Source: Acanthopleura granulata (Eukaryota > Mollusca > Polyplacophora > Chitonida > Chitonidae). From it: a stretch of 64,000 nucleotides of DNA. Shown here one piece after another: positions 10,781 to 23,800 of this stretch (positions are counted from its first letter, which is position 1; every line of letters begins with the position of its first letter). Made by a program: the position numbers and the translations under genes. The notes under the pieces were generated by a model. That model was not told where the DNA came from and ran no database searches. It saw nothing but the letters and a program-made list of their open reading frames with translations. Where the stretch lies: contig JABBOT010000014.1 of the NCBI GenBank assembly GCA_016165875.1, positions 9,843,489-9,907,488 on the forward strand. The letters run 5' to 3'.

Positions 10781-12136
10781 TTACACCGCGCCTAGTGGAA
10801 ATAGATAACTACGTACAAAGCAGAGTGCCATAGATCTTCCCCGCTAAGACTGTATTTGCTCTCAGAGGCTGATATGTATATGGTAAAGTTTAAGAAACTT
10901 TGAATGGAGGTGTTTGGGAGTAAAGTCTTGACTTAAAAGTTTTCTTAAGAATGTTTTATGAGGTACACCTGAAATCGTCGACAGGCCTTTAAAGGAAAAT
11001 TAACTGTAGAAAACTAACATTATTACACCGAAAAACAGCGGAAGTTGGAAACCATTAGTGATTTAGTTATATTCGAATGTATGGTACATAGCGTTTTTTT
11101 TCACTTTACTATTTCCAGTCTGAAAAAAAGAAAAATACATAAAACAACAAACAAAAAAATATAGTTTTCCTCCATAACTGAGAGGTTAGAAAGGCTATGC
11201 GAGGTTTGTCACTACCAGACGATATAGTATTAAATGTATCTCTAAACCTTTGTCGAGGTGATTTAGGTGCAGATTTCTTTTATTCCACAACAGTAGAAAC
11301 ATTCAGAATCATGATCTAGTGTAAGTATAAAAATAGCCATTAAAAGTAAATTCATTGCTCCTAGGGATTATCCTTCTATTCGCAACTACCTGCACGAGAA
11401 GAATTAGCTAATTCAGTGTGGTTTTGTGCGAAGTCTTGCTAGGCACTCGGCGTCGGTCTAACGCCATTTGCCGGCTTCTTGTAGCTGAAACCCACCCACC
11501 TACGAAGCCTAATATACGCCGGCGACGACATCAAAGTGCAATCGATCAAATCCAATCGCTCTGATCGATCGGGAGAGAAAGCTGCGGGCGGAAAAACACG
11601 ATATCGGTTTGACACACAGCAGGGGGTGTGATCTGTACAGCGACTTTCCATGCAGAGCACAGCGGATTCTCGGCACGCCCTTGTGTTGGCCTCCACTACT
11701 CCCTCACTCTATTAATGCTTGTAATCGACCTGCAGCAAAATAACACCGTCCTCTCAGCGCGAAACTCAGTCTCTGCTCACTCTTTACTTTCTTTCACATT
11801 TTTTTTTACCTCTTTATCATTCTTTCTTGTCTTTCGGCTCTTGTTCCCTTCGTTTTCGTGATGCTACCGTTCTAGAAACATCATAGCTCAACGTCATGTG
11901 ACCTATCAACCTGACGAACGCTCAGGCTGTTCTTCATTGCCTTACTGTTTATTTATTTCTCATTTCACTCATATCTGACCTCTGTGTGTGTGACTTCCTT
12001 CCTACAAAAAGACATAATTCCTGCTAGCATTTGTATAAAAAAGGATACGGTTGTGTGTAATTTTCGAACATCCAGGATCAGTTGAAGAGAATTGCTTTCT
12101 CTTGGAGGCTGATGCCGTTACCTTTCTTAATTGCAG
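10781..12136. other. Nothing recognised; one GC-richer patch
   Basis: AT-rich apart from a GC-richer patch at about 11425-11700, which is open for 85 codons on the minus strand. That translation shows no known domain. No repeat or RNA gene was identified. Confidence 0.45.
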
Positions 12137-12235
12137 AACGGTTTCCTACCACCATAAATCTGGTCGTTATCGTATAAGTAAAATATTCTTGAGAAGGGTG
12201 CCAAACACCAATCAGATGAACAAAGAAATTAATTA
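12137..12235 (+). mobile_element. SINE 3' fragment, plus strand
   Basis: GGTTTCCTACCACCATAAAT, TATCGTATAAGTAAAATATT and CCAAACACCAATCAGAT correspond in order to the 3' part of the common SINE. The tail has decayed to GAACAAAGAAATTAATT. A 179-codon frame runs through this fragment and the minisatellite that follows, which I treat as accidental. Confidence 0.75.
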
Positions 12236-12379
12236 CTTTATTTACGGTAATTTTTCATCATTGTATGGACAGCACTGTTGGCTAACAATCACAAACCCTA
12301 AATCGTTACTCACATATATTAAAAATGAAACGAAAACTACAGTATTCGCAAGAATAAGAACCCCACATGTAAAAATCAC

Positions 12380-12645
12380 CCAATCTGGATGCAAGTTCTA
12401 CCAGACATTCTACATTGAGTCTTTATCAAACAATCTGAAGACGTTCTACCAGGCATTTTATATTGGCTTTTTATCAAGCAATCTGGGCAAATGTTCTACC
12501 AGACATTCTACACGGATTTTTTTGATACAAAGTAATCTGGGTTTCTTACCAGGCGATCTGGACACATGTTCTACCAGACATTTTATATAGGATTTTTATC
12601 ACGCAGTCTGGACACATGTTCTCACGGGTGTTCTATATGAGGTTT
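12380..12645. repeat. About 50-bp minisatellite, five to six units
   Basis: The phrase GTTCTACCAGACATTCTA recurs at 12395, 12443, 12493, 12569 and (diverged) 12619, each followed by a TTTTTATCAAGCAATCTGG-like block. Spacing is 48-50 bases, with one interval of 76 caused by an extra partial unit near 12539-12562. Units are moderately diverged. Confidence 0.85.
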
Positions 12646-14639
12646 CATGAACGTATCATATAATACAATATACCATACATCAATACTGGGTTTTGGGGCT
12701 GACGGTTGGAAGGTCTGCTATACAGAAATGAGCAAGAGTCAAAACTAAAGACTATCAAGAAATCTGTTCATCACATTGACACTGCTCCAGACACATACAA
12801 AACGGGAAGTAAACTTAAAGTAGGAACTAAGATAATTAAATACCCTAATTCTTCAAACTTTTAGACCAACTCTGCTACCAATATTTTGAAACTTTTAAAG
12901 TCCACTGAAAAAGTTGCTTGAGTGGTTGAAAGGGTTGAAGATTTACAGTAGGTAGATAGATATACAGGCGAAGAGTACAGACAGAGAACATATTGGCATA
13001 GCGCTTAACCGATTTAAAAGATGAGCAAATCAATCGGTGTTGACCAATGTCGAACTTAAAACAACTGGACACTGTACGTGAGAACTGAGTAGATGTCAGG
13101 GCTAAGACGCTGTGGGTTTCCTGTCCCCTCAGGCGCCGAACGCGGCCGATAATTGCTTCTACATTTGCGGCATATATACCTCTAAGTAACATAGGAAAGG
13201 CCAATACGTCGACCTGTCAATCAAACAACGGCCTAGACACGATAAGAATGGAGTGTACAAGGTGACGAATTCGATTACGAGCGACGGTTAGCCCGTATAT
13301 ATTTGTGAAATTCAGTCAAGGATTAATTTAATTAATCTAATCACTCATCTGGGATAAAATTCTTTGAATCGACATCTGATTTGACTGATCGCCAAATTGA
13401 ATATCCGGACCTTCCTTGCTGGTAAAAGTTCTTACGTCAAACGGGTGCTATTGTCTATATCGACACATAGGTGGAGTGGTGAATTTAGGAGAGATTCTGT
13501 TCAACTCTGTCGACACGCAAACCTTTCCCAGTTCACGCCACGTCGTACGCGTAATTGGCTCAAAATTGGCTTCAAGTAGATGGAGCCTAATGGACCCCCG
13601 AGTCATTCAGCTGTCCCTAAGTCCCTTTACCCATTCCACATGCACGTCTATCTACCAAACTCTTCCAACAAGTGCGGAAACTGTTCGGAGTAATGTCTCC
13701 ATTAATCCACGCAATGCCTCACATTGCACAATTGCAGCACTGGGTTTTTAGTTTACCGAGATCTGCTGCAGGGCTGGGCCAAGGGTAAAGGGGGGCCTTC
13801 CGGTTTGACAGGCAGTGCAATATCCGGTGACCCATTTCTCATTTAAATTCCTCGTTTCATTCCCTTCTCCTCTACATTCTCTGGTTTTCTTCTTCCCTCC
13901 CGACCTCCTCTTCTGAAATCAGTTCTTTTGTCTTTCAAATATTCAGGTGTGCCCAGTGAAATACATATTTTCTTCGACAATCTACCACCCAGCTTTAAGC
14001 AGTTGAAAGTTCTATTCTGGATTTATGATAGATCGAATGCATGAATGGATGCTTTTGTCTATCTACTGACAGTATCGATTACATGAAACCATGATATCTC
14101 ACAGGTGTCAAGCATGTCCATACTGAATGGAATCATGTCCAGGAATGTCCATTTTGAACAAATGTCCATGGGGGATGCAGGGTCCGATATGTCAGTGTTT
14201 ACTCGTGCATGTCAGTACAGTCCTAACTGAACACCATCGAAAGAGTTTGTCTGCAGATTTACTTAAAGTATGAGAAGGTCCTTGACATTCTGACGGACAT
14301 ACAATGAAGTCATGTATAGCAGAAATTCTACAAATTTGAGAGATAAACATCATCCCATAGATAAAGGAAGCGTCACACTGACTGAACATAAATAAAGCTA
14401 AAATGAACCACAGCGTGAAAAGCTTAACCACGCTTTAACGCCAATTAATTCGTTTCTTGTCCGTCCTAAAATCACTGATGAGCAGGCAGTCGTGTAGACG
14501 CCAGAATATCATCATTTTAAGGCACTGCACACCCCATCCTGTCAAGATTGTTGTAAGTTTCCGGCCAAATAAAGTGTTGCCGAAGAGATAATTTTCCAAC
14601 AGTGGTGAAAAATTAAGGTGATACCTACAAAGAAAAGTT
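12646..14639. other. No gene recognised
   Basis: Several open frames of 80-110 codons on both strands (for example 13416-13751 plus and 12875-13204 minus) lack recognisable domains and overlap one another. A CATGTCCATNNTGAA-like phrase is repeated a few times near 14112-14175. No convincing gene. Confidence 0.45.
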
Positions 14640-14815
14640 CTTAACAATGCTATTTCATGGAACACATCCCAAACGGAATATAAAAGATAACAGCAAAGAG
14701 AGTAAACCCATGGAAGCGACGGCGGTGAGATAGGTGGCACAATTGTTTCCGGTGAAATCCGACCTCTTGTCAGTTGACCTCAGTTAGGTTTTTATTTTTT
14801 ACTGTTCAAGGCACT
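14640..14815. repeat. Dispersed repeat, partner at 31350-31510
   Basis: The phrases GGTGAAATCCGACC, TTGTCAGTTGACCTC, GTTAGGTTTTTATT and ACTGTTCA occur in the same order at 31350-31510. Upstream, ATAAAAGATAACAGCAAAGA also has a diverged counterpart. The two copies are in the same orientation. Boundaries and family are unknown. Confidence 0.65.
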
Positions 14816-17172
14816 TGATTTGATACATTTCTTTCGATGTTTATCGCCAAGTCTTTGATATCTGTCTTGTACAAAAGCTCGCGACAGTTAATATACTTGG
14901 ACTGACAGTTTCCTTTACCATTGGCATAATCCTCAACATGGTCAACAGCATATTCCGCGCTGACGTCTCCATCTCTGATAGCGTGCCCCAACCGTCCAAA
15001 TCACCGCCGGTCCCACGTCGTCATTTGTCCCACATATCTGTCTGTTTCGTCCCACTGCACCGACCACTTCCGTAAATGCATGAGTACATCCGAGGCCGTC
15101 CAGCAACGAGGTCCTGGTCGACCGCCGCGAGGAGCTTAGGCTGACGTTGCCGCGTCCTCACGCTCGCTGATCGATTTTCTCTCAGGCCTGCCTCTGACGG
15201 CGCTCGTAGACATGTCAGACCGCTCCATTAGTGGGCTGCCGAGCACAGTTGTGAATGACAGCGGGAAAATGCGGCCAGCCAGAGCGATACGTGTTCCTTT
15301 TCCACTGCTCCACTTTACACTACACATGTGTCATCATCTAGACTTTTCAGCTGGTTCTCCTTTCTGCTTAAAAAAGGGAAGTCTTCCTAAATTGCACCTA
15401 GACATTTTTTCTTCTTTTCTTACCACTTCGCGGTTCCTGTCCATGAAAGCTACAAAGAAAGCAGACTAGAATAACGTCATTCGCATGTGTCTTTGATAGC
15501 GCTCACGGATCCCACAAGGCTCGCCATGTTCGAACTATTGTGTGCATCGTTCTACATTTTCAAAACATTCTATGTAAAGACTGGGTCAAACGTGTCTAAA
15601 TTCTCAGTGAGGTCAAATTTTTTTTATGAATATCATTTTCATCGAGAGTAATTATTGTCACTAACTGAAAACTTAAAAGGAGACGTTACCGTGTTGTTAG
15701 AAGAGATTTTGTTTTTTGCTGTTCTCTATTGACAACTAGCAATTCCGCTTTAGAAGAGAACAATTTAGACAAAGGTCAAATTTTGACAACTTCAAAACGG
15801 TGTATCGCACTGATATCGAGGCTGGTCTTAAGGGCTTTTATTTCAGTTCTAAAAGTTGTCCCAGGCGTTGATATCTAAGACCTTGATTACTACAACAAAT
15901 TTACACTGTCTGACTTAAGTATAAAAAAGCTTCGCAGGGCCTGATGTGGATATTCGTTCTGATAGACAGACATGGAAAAAAACCCTGGCCCATAGCACAG
16001 ATGGGTTCCATTTTTAACATCACTGTATATCTTCTCCACTGTAGGAGCCAGGCTTTTTCTTTCTGAAACAAATAATTAGGGTTTATATAACAAAAAACAC
16101 AAACAAATTTCTGAAATTTAAATTACTTAATATTTTCTTAGCTTTGTCCAGATGCAAGAATGCTGATATTCATTTTAAAGGGGAACGTATACCTGCATTC
16201 CAAAAAACAGCTTTTTTCACGATTCTGAGCATGCTTGCAAAATTATATTTGTCCGTTTCCTCTTGTTTAAGTCTAACCAAGGTCATACTCCCAAGGTTAT
16301 CCTTGTCTAAAATAATAACGAACACTCAAAAAATACATCAAATTTATCGATCTTGTCTTCTTATTTGCGTTGCTCAAGGCACCACATGCATCAAAGTCTA
16401 AAACGCACATTAAAAATGTAAAAATGTTCATTTTTTTCTGGTTTTTACTTACAATGCCTGAACGAGGTCACATTACATTTGAAATACAGACGGCATTAAA
16501 ATCACATACGTGATAAGCAAGAAAAAGTTGATTTTACACTAAATACACTGTGGATCATTTGTAATTTTGAACCTGTGAAATCAAATGCCCTCCCTGGGTT
16601 TCCTTTCTCTTTGTGGTCAAATAAACTGAAAGATATGTACCATGAATGTAATAAATTCCATTGCGCATTTAGCGCCGGGGAATTAGAGTGCAGGCGTACC
16701 TTCGGATAGCATCTGCGAATACTGCTTTATGAATTATGGTTTCGTTGTATTTTCTAGCCACAAACCATATAACTTTAAGCAGCAATGATGGAACTGTTCT
16801 GTAAATATCAGTCGGTATATGAAACATTGGCTAATGTGCACCGACGTTCGGACTTGAGAACTTCATGTGGTGTAGTCATTTCACTGAAGTCAGAATCTGC
16901 CCCCAACGGTATTTTAGCAGTACCTCGTTTCTGTTTAGTGAATATTGTAATCATTTCGTCTAAATAAAACAGAAAGTATTGTTTAGACGGCCGGATGAGA
17001 ACTTTCTACGCAATCCAAGGTCAGAAGCAGAGAATTGCCAAAGCTCGAAGGCAAATATAATGTAACAATCAGAGCTAACATTCTGTTATTTCACTGTTCA
17101 TTGCCTTGTATCTGTTGCAAAATAAAACCTGAACGAATTGGGTACTTGCTTGCATTTCCCCTTGATTCTACG
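14816..17172. other. No gene recognised; GC-rich patch at 15000-15330
   Basis: A GC-rich, CpG-containing patch at about 15000-15330 stands out from AT-rich surroundings and could be an exon or regulatory island, but its translations resemble nothing known. A minus-strand frame ending at 14806 is noted among rejected items. The rest, including 16144-16401, shows only short frames. Confidence 0.4.
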
Positions 17173-17352
17173 CGTCGAAACCGACATTGGTATACCAGCC
17201 GTCAATCAGTATGGTCGTTCCTGGTCAATGATGGTAAAACCAGTTTCAAAAACGACAAATAAAACAAAGTACCAAAGAACTAAGGAAATATATGAAATGC
17301 CAAAAATTAGGACGGACTAATACCGTCAACAGTTTTCATTGATGACGAAAGG
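17173..17352 (+). repeat. Dispersed repeat, partner at 27701-27874
   Basis: Blocks GTATACCAGC, GTTCCTGGTCAATGAT, AAACCAGT and CAACAGTTTTCATTGATGA recur in order and same orientation at 27701-27874. Divergence is large, so these are old copies of an unclassified element. Confidence 0.7.
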
Positions 17353-18500
17353 TTGCAACGAATATTATAGGCGGATGAATAAAACCAGTTTTCAAATCGC
17401 GTACCGTTTCAGTGTATATGGCGGCAATAATAAAATGGGTGCCTATGTACCTCAGTTGCGCTTTGATTGCAAGTGTTGACATATCCAACCTAACGATTGC
17501 CCCCGGATAAACGGAATTAGGCACAATTATGAAGCTGAGCCTCAGAGATTCTGAACACTACGTCTGTATGCGTTGGCCTACTAATTGTAACATTAAAGAA
17601 ACTTAGAGTGAAGGTGTTTGTTGGAATATCCTTAACATACTAGTTTTTGAGGTAATAACTTGTGACGTTGATTGAAATCATCACACAGCACACAGGATCT
17701 AACTGATGCTACAAGGCGAGAAATGTATGCGTCATGTGCAGGACCACTCTGTATATTGCTATCAAAGTAGGGATAATTCACGGTATCAAAATCCAAACTA
17801 TCCGTCTTGCCGTAAAGTCGGTGGTGTTATTATAGTTGTTATTTTGGTCATGTCGACGGAGACTGTCAATCGCCGGACGGTTTAGCTGAAGGTATATGAA
17901 TGATGCTGAAACAGTGAAATGCCATTCCATTTTCAGAAGATTCCAAAATACACCGAGACTGAAAAATAAATGCAATGTGATGGAAACGGCTAAAGTCAGC
18001 TTTGGGATTTAACACGTGAAAAAACATTTGTTGTTATATCTGGTTGATTCAACATCACCTAAAGAGTATAATTACCCGCGTATTTTAGGAAAACTGCTCA
18101 AGAGTTTTTTCTTGAGAGTTCTTTAGTTATATAAGATAAAAGGGGATATTCAGCTTAAATCCATTTAAACCACGGTTCTAACTATGTCCCAAAGGGTTTC
18201 TTTCATATCGTTTTAACTGCTTCTGTTGGAAGTAGCTCTTTAGATCTTGGCTCTAACCGCACACGGCACTGAAATTATCTGTCATTACATTCTGAAGGTG
18301 ATGCTAATATCAGGCCAAACAAAATCCGGAAGATGAATAATTGATTTGGAACATAGACTTGGATGAACTAAGAATGAACTTGGATGAATTCTCCTAGACA
18401 ATTGGCTCTTCTATTAATAATAAATTGTTTCCTCAGGATATTTCATTTCGCACAGGTTTATGTTATGGTAAAGAGAAAAGAGTTGTAAACGAAAGGGGTC
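17353..18500. other. Nothing recognised
   Basis: AT-rich unique-looking DNA with only short frames. A small hairpin, CTCAAGAGTTTTTTCTTGAG, lies near 18099-18118. Confidence 0.4.
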
Positions 18501-18905
18501 CTAATTTCTTGATGGATTTGACCCCTCCCCCTACCACCTTTCTGACAAACAAAGAAACCAAAAAGCGTCTCCTTGTTTCAAGGAAGGAAGCTATCTTTCA
18601 GGCGTGAATTTGACGTTCGCTTTCAACAACTCCCTTTCATACTCTTATACTTTTGACGTCAGTGCAAAACGGTTTATACGTTTTTGCCCTCCAGACACAG
18701 AAGATCACACTCTAACGCTTTGCTTTATGACGCTTTTGTGAAGGTTTATCTCCTTTTTTTTTCAAAGAAAACCACCAAAAAACATCCCACATGTCTTGTC
18801 GTGGAAATTGTCACCATTGTTTCCCCAAGAAGCCCGGTCCCCGGCCGTAGCTTGCACAATGCTTTTCAAGTGGTCACGTGGGACATACAGCGAGACAAAA
18901 GAAGA
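18501..18905 (+). repeat. Degenerate copy of the 4-kb-unit repeat family
   Basis: The 3' part (CACCATTGTTTCC, GTCCCCGGCC, CAAGTGGTCACGTGGGACA, CAGCGA) aligns in order with 29560-29660 and with 36650-36725 and 40710-40800 inside the tandem units. The upstream half is too diverged to place securely. The family is unclassified, with no coding capacity recognised. Confidence 0.55.
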
Positions 18906-19129
18906 TAAATATTAGTCAGGTTAAAGGCGAATTACATCACTGGCTACGTATTTGATGCATTCTTCTTGCGAAGTTTCCAAGAAATCAATGGCTTTCACTC
19001 GACAGGTAACTCCATGATGGCATCCTTGTGAGAAGTTTTTTTTTAGCTTCCTCTAACTAATTAACCAATTAATTGATTACATGACCGTATGAGCTCACTT
19101 TTCATTACTTCATTTTTCACATCCTATTC

Positions 19130-19330
19130 CATTCAGTCGATAGCACAACATTACGTACGGGTTCAAACCTTGTCATGGACAGGGAATTTGTATATTCCTC
19201 GATTGACACTACTTCTGCTTGTGGGGTCTCGGTGACACGAACTGGCGGACGGCGCTCTTGTCGCCTCAGTTCTACTTTCGCTGAATGCGGTGTTGTCTTT
19301 TCACTATCATCAACTGCACATCCGCAGGTA
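19130..19330 (+). mobile_element. Possible SINE fragment with B-box-like motif
   Basis: GTACGGGTTCAAACCTTGTC contains a B-box-like GGTTCAAACC and is followed by CATGGACAGGGAATTTG, a phrase I associate with tRNA-derived repeats of molluscs. No A box or tail was identified. Ends are guesses. Confidence 0.3.
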
Positions 19331-20603
19331 ACCAGTGGAAACGCTTGTCAGTAATTTGCCAACGGTTTTTGGTTCACGCCGAAAACTTTGACCTCCTCAA
19401 CCCATAATACATATAAATAAGTAAATGTAGGCAAATGTCATTGCATCGGCTGTTTAGGATGAACAAGTCAATCAAAACGCCAGTTAAGTAACATCCAAAA
19501 TTATTTCAATTTATACGATTAATTTGTTTTTGTTACGTTATGTAAACCATTTACTTTTCATTATGTTTTCCACAGACGCTTACCTATACAGTTTTTGTAT
19601 ATACTTTAATTTCCAGAATTTGTGAAGGAGACAAATCTTCCTTGATAGAATCAATCTTAAAAGACCATCCTGAAAATTTATCTGCGTTACGTTCTTTCCT
19701 ACGTGCCAATGAACGTGACATAATATCGGTGTCTGAAATATTGACGGTCATTATTTATTTATTTATTTTATGTACGAGTGGGTTTTCAGTTCATGAACAC
19801 AATGACAAAAACATTCACATGGACGCAAAAATCAAACCCGAATCAGACCAATATTTGAAGAGACTTTTTGTACACTGTTACGCCTTGGACGTCATTGCAC
19901 AACGCTTTATGTTTTGCCTCCCTTCTTACAGTATATTAACACAAAATGGCCAATCTGTGTCTTTCTTCAAACACATCCTAGACAATTGCTATGTCAGTAA
20001 TTCTTCTCTTCACTCTTCATGCTGTCCGCCTAATCCCACTGATGTGAATGGTATAATCTCTTTGAAGTGGTAACATCGGCAAAATAGCAGAAAACATCTG
20101 TTCTGTTAAAAAGAAGGATGGCAACACTAAGTCATTTATCGGCTTTATGCTCCCTTCAGAAATTACCCAACGTATTGGTGTTTTTTCCTCGCTTTGCATG
20201 CAACACGGTAAACTCGAGGCAGATGTCCGTGTAATATACTTTGCGGTGTTTTCTGCCATACCGCTTCTCAATCTGCTTAAGTATATAACAAATTCTGCCC
20301 AGTTAATGTTGAGCTGAAATATCCAGTGGCTGACTATGCATATTGCCAATGCATATCTAATCGTTTACATTCGCACTTTCTTTGTTGTTTGGTGGTTTAT
20401 CACTTATGTTGTTCAAAGGAGTCCAAAAAGGAAGGACATCAAACTGTTTCCATTTATTCCGAGAAAAATCTCCGTCGTTCATTGTCTATTCTTGCTTTAA
20501 CCATCACGATTTAAGGCCACAGTAGTAACGTAATACTGGTGTGCTACAGGAGAACAATGCCAAATTCTGTTAGGAAAAGGTTTTCCTATTAGCGTTGAGT
20601 CGG
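19331..20603. other. No gene recognised
   Basis: A 143-codon frame at 19642-20073 is the longest here. Its first 35 residues look protein-like, but it then runs through a TTTATTTATTT tract, and its end (TCTTTGAAGTGGTAACATCG) resembles the 3' block of the 4-kb-unit repeat family. I do not support it as a gene. Confidence 0.45.
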
Positions 20604-20605
20604 TA

Positions 20606-20884
20606 TTTATTTATTTATTTATTTATTTATTTGATTGGCGATTTAGGTCGTCTTCAAGAATATTTCACGTATACGACGGCGGCCAGCATTATGGTGGGAG
20701 GAAATCGGGCAGAGCCCAGAGAAAACCCACGACCATTCGTAAGTTGCAGGTCGTAACAGACCTTCTCCGACCGGAGAGGAAACCAGCCGGAGCTGGACTT
20801 GATTTCACAGCCTTCATATTAGTGATAGGCACCCTGGTGATTACAATGCATTAGCGCTGTTTTTCACTCAGTCACCGAGACCAT
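20606..20884 (-). mobile_element. Full-length SINE with 13-bp target-site duplication
   Basis: The complement of an AAATAAATAAAT tail, the conserved core (GGCGGCCAGCATTATGGTGG) and a diverged tRNA-like head ending TTTCACTCAGTCACCGAGAC are in order. Flanks CGTTGAGTCGGTA (20593-20605) and CGTTGAGGCGGTA (20885-20897) match at 12 of 13 bases, a target-site duplication that fixes both ends. Confidence 0.9.
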
Positions 20885-20897
20885 CGTTGAGGCGGTA

Positions 20898-23800
20898 AAT
20901 CTTGTGACAACAGACAGCATATATACTCAGTGTATCCAGTCGTTTGTATACTGCTGTTAATTAATATACCAGTGCTTGTAATTAAGCAGATTTTCCCGCC
21001 ATTTTGTATCCATCACATCCGAAAAGGGAGTAAACATATTGGCTTCAGTCACGTGAAAATTGTCGTAATCCGTTACCGCGAAAATGACTGAAAATTGTAG
21101 TATTCATAATTTTTTTCTCCATTAAGAAGATAGATCCAAGATTTTTGTTTATGTGACCAAGAGTCATTGAAGTGTAAATATGTTTTTTTCGTTTTAAAAT
21201 CCATAAACAGACTTAAACAACTGCAAAACCGTTTAACGTAAAATATTAAGCTCTTTGAATTATTTACACAGGACAATCGTTATATTCGTAAGCGAAGTAT
21301 CCCTCTCCGAACGGTCACAAATGTGCGCTAGTCTAGCATGTTACTCCTTTGCAGGGCTTATTTGCTTAAACAGAGTGTTATGTTGCTGTTGTTTGTTAAC
21401 AAAGCAGCACATTTTCTTCGTCAGGTCACGTTTTTAAAACTGAATGACCTATATTATGTCGACCTAAAAAGGAAAGTCGTCTGTTTTTCCGCAAGGCACT
21501 GTTAATTGTCCACTTTGTATTTCGATGGAAATAAAACCTCTTTTACGCCCAAAAAACATAATATTATGGAGGATATATAAACATTTTTACGTGTTTATTT
21601 TTTGGGGGTAAGCTTCCCCGAGGTGGTGTTACTTTGCATTGCTTTCATATCATTGTGTCCATTCATTAAATGTGATGACAACACAACATTTTGACAAATT
21701 TTAAGCCAGTGACGTCCAGTATATTGCATTCAGCATGACGGCAATTTTTTAAGCTATGTTGGAAGGGGTGGTGTAAGTTTTTAGCTCCTGAACACTTGTA
21801 TGAACAGTTAGAATAAAATCCTAACCGAGGTAAATTAAACCGAAGGAATAAATGGCAATAATATTTGGAGACAACGCAATCTTTTTGTTTGCGTGCGCCA
21901 CCTGTGCATAATCATCATGGCACTGGCCCACTGCCAATCACCGAGTTTACTTTATGTGTTACGACTGGTAGATTTTCACAGTCTTGTTTTGCTGTGTTTT
22001 GCTTTATTATTCAAAAGTGGTCACATGATCGTAAGCTGAAAGGGACATGCAGAGCGAACCGCCATTAACCGTGCTTTATAACTCTAGTCTTTTTGAATCC
22101 GCATTTACCACCGGTATCACAGAATCCAGGGATCTATTAAGCCTGCGGATGCTACAGAACAGCTTGCACTTAGCTTGGCTCTGTGCTGCGTGGTTTTCAA
22201 CACGGTGTGGCTTAGCACGATAGTGTTTAGCGGTGCTTTGGACTCAAAGATTGCGTCATTCTTTCCAAATCGTTTAACGATCGATTGGTGTGTGAAAAGC
22301 CGGTACATCTGCACGTAACTCAAGCCGGCGATAACTGTTTAAGTTGTGAACACTTCACTTCAATCGACACCCGTATGTGTTAAGGTGGCTGCAACAAATT
22401 TTCCTTGCCCATTATTAGTTTAAAGTACAAAAGCAGCTATGATGAATAAATTCATCGCGTAAACCTGTCGAGCAAGGCGGGGCCTTAAGCAGAAAAATGA
22501 AACTTTGTTATAATGCTAAGTGTGTGTTATTGGAAGTTGGAATTGTGACTTATTTTTCTCATGATAAAGCTGGTGAGAGAGTTAAAATTTTAATTTTAGT
22601 GTTTGGTGGCGGAAGATGAAAAATATAACAGAACTTAAAATAATGAGATGGTAAGAATCTAAATTTCTATATGTTGCAAAATTTAATTCGAAGGTGGCAT
22701 TTCAAATCTTGACTTAAAAGACAGACCACAAACTAAAAAAAGTACTCACCATATATAAGGCCATTTCATGCTGATTCCGAATATGTTCTTCATTTTTTCT
22801 TACTAAGATTGAAGTGCCGCGGTGGCTTTTTTGATAATATTGAACAAGTTGAATGAAGTGACGTCACAGATTCTTTTTAGGTGCTAAACTTTCGCTTATT
22901 CCTGTATGTCTACGTTCTGCGTTAATGAATATGTATGACAGCGTCTGTATGTGTATTTAATGAACAAATAGAACAATTACAGCATATTTAACAGCAGAAA
23001 AAAAATCTGTCACGTTACCGTGATTCAACCTGTTAATTATGTTCAAAAAGTCCACCGCAGCACCCTAATCTTTATTTCCATTTTAGTCACTAGAAAAAGA
23101 TGCCAGACACAATAAAGACTATATTTGGAATTAGCACGAAATCGGCCTTTTAGGTGATGTGTACTTTGTTTAAATCTGATCTGTTATTTTAAGTCAGAAA
23201 TGGCTTTGTGGAATCGGACCCTTGTATGTTCGTCACCATAGCAATGAATCGGACTGACAATGGAGTTAGAAAGGAACATACGGTTCAACTTAAACGCATC
23301 CTCTTGTTTGTTCTGTTTAAGATTTTACAAAACTTACTCCACCTGCCATTTGATATCACTCATCTAATAACGGGAATGGGAGATAAAAGTGGCTTAAAGT
23401 CAAAGCAGTTTGTAATTTTTTTAATCACCGAGAAGTAAATAGCTGCACACCAGCCATTGTGACTACTGATTAAACATTGTAATGCTTCAAGCAGAATGCA
23501 TGCTGCACCTTTTTGGGTCTGGGAGAGTACAGCGATGTTCGATGTGTAGCAATAACAAGCAATTTTTGACAACGTCGTACAGCGTGAAATGACCTGAATG
23601 GTATCATATAGAGCGATTACGAGCAGAAAGGAACATGTTGACGTAACTTTATTACACATTATTTCATAATTCACAAAAAATCGCCCCCGGTTCGATTCAC
23701 TTCTGAAAGGAAGTCTTTACTGTACATAAGCGTTTCAGGAACATCCTTTGTACTATGAATACTCCATTCCAATTACGTCTGTTATGAACGACCCACTTAT

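Noticed and set aside
12051..12590. 179-codon frame
   Set aside because: It spans a SINE fragment and the 50-bp minisatellite.
14806..15000. Minus-strand frame with a protein-like C-terminus and a nearby AATAAA
   Set aside because: It lacks an ATG, the downstream AATAAA lies in a dispersed repeat shared with 31350-31510, and no family is recognised. Kept only as a weak candidate.
19642..20073. 143-codon frame with a protein-like start
   Set aside because: It reads through a TTTA tract and ends in sequence related to a dispersed repeat. No splice sites rescue only the first part.
2766..22866. Four TGACGTCA palindromes (2766, 9990, 18654, 22859) as regulatory CRE sites
   Set aside because: About one is expected by chance in this length, there is no nearby promoter or gene, and one lies in a dispersed repeat.
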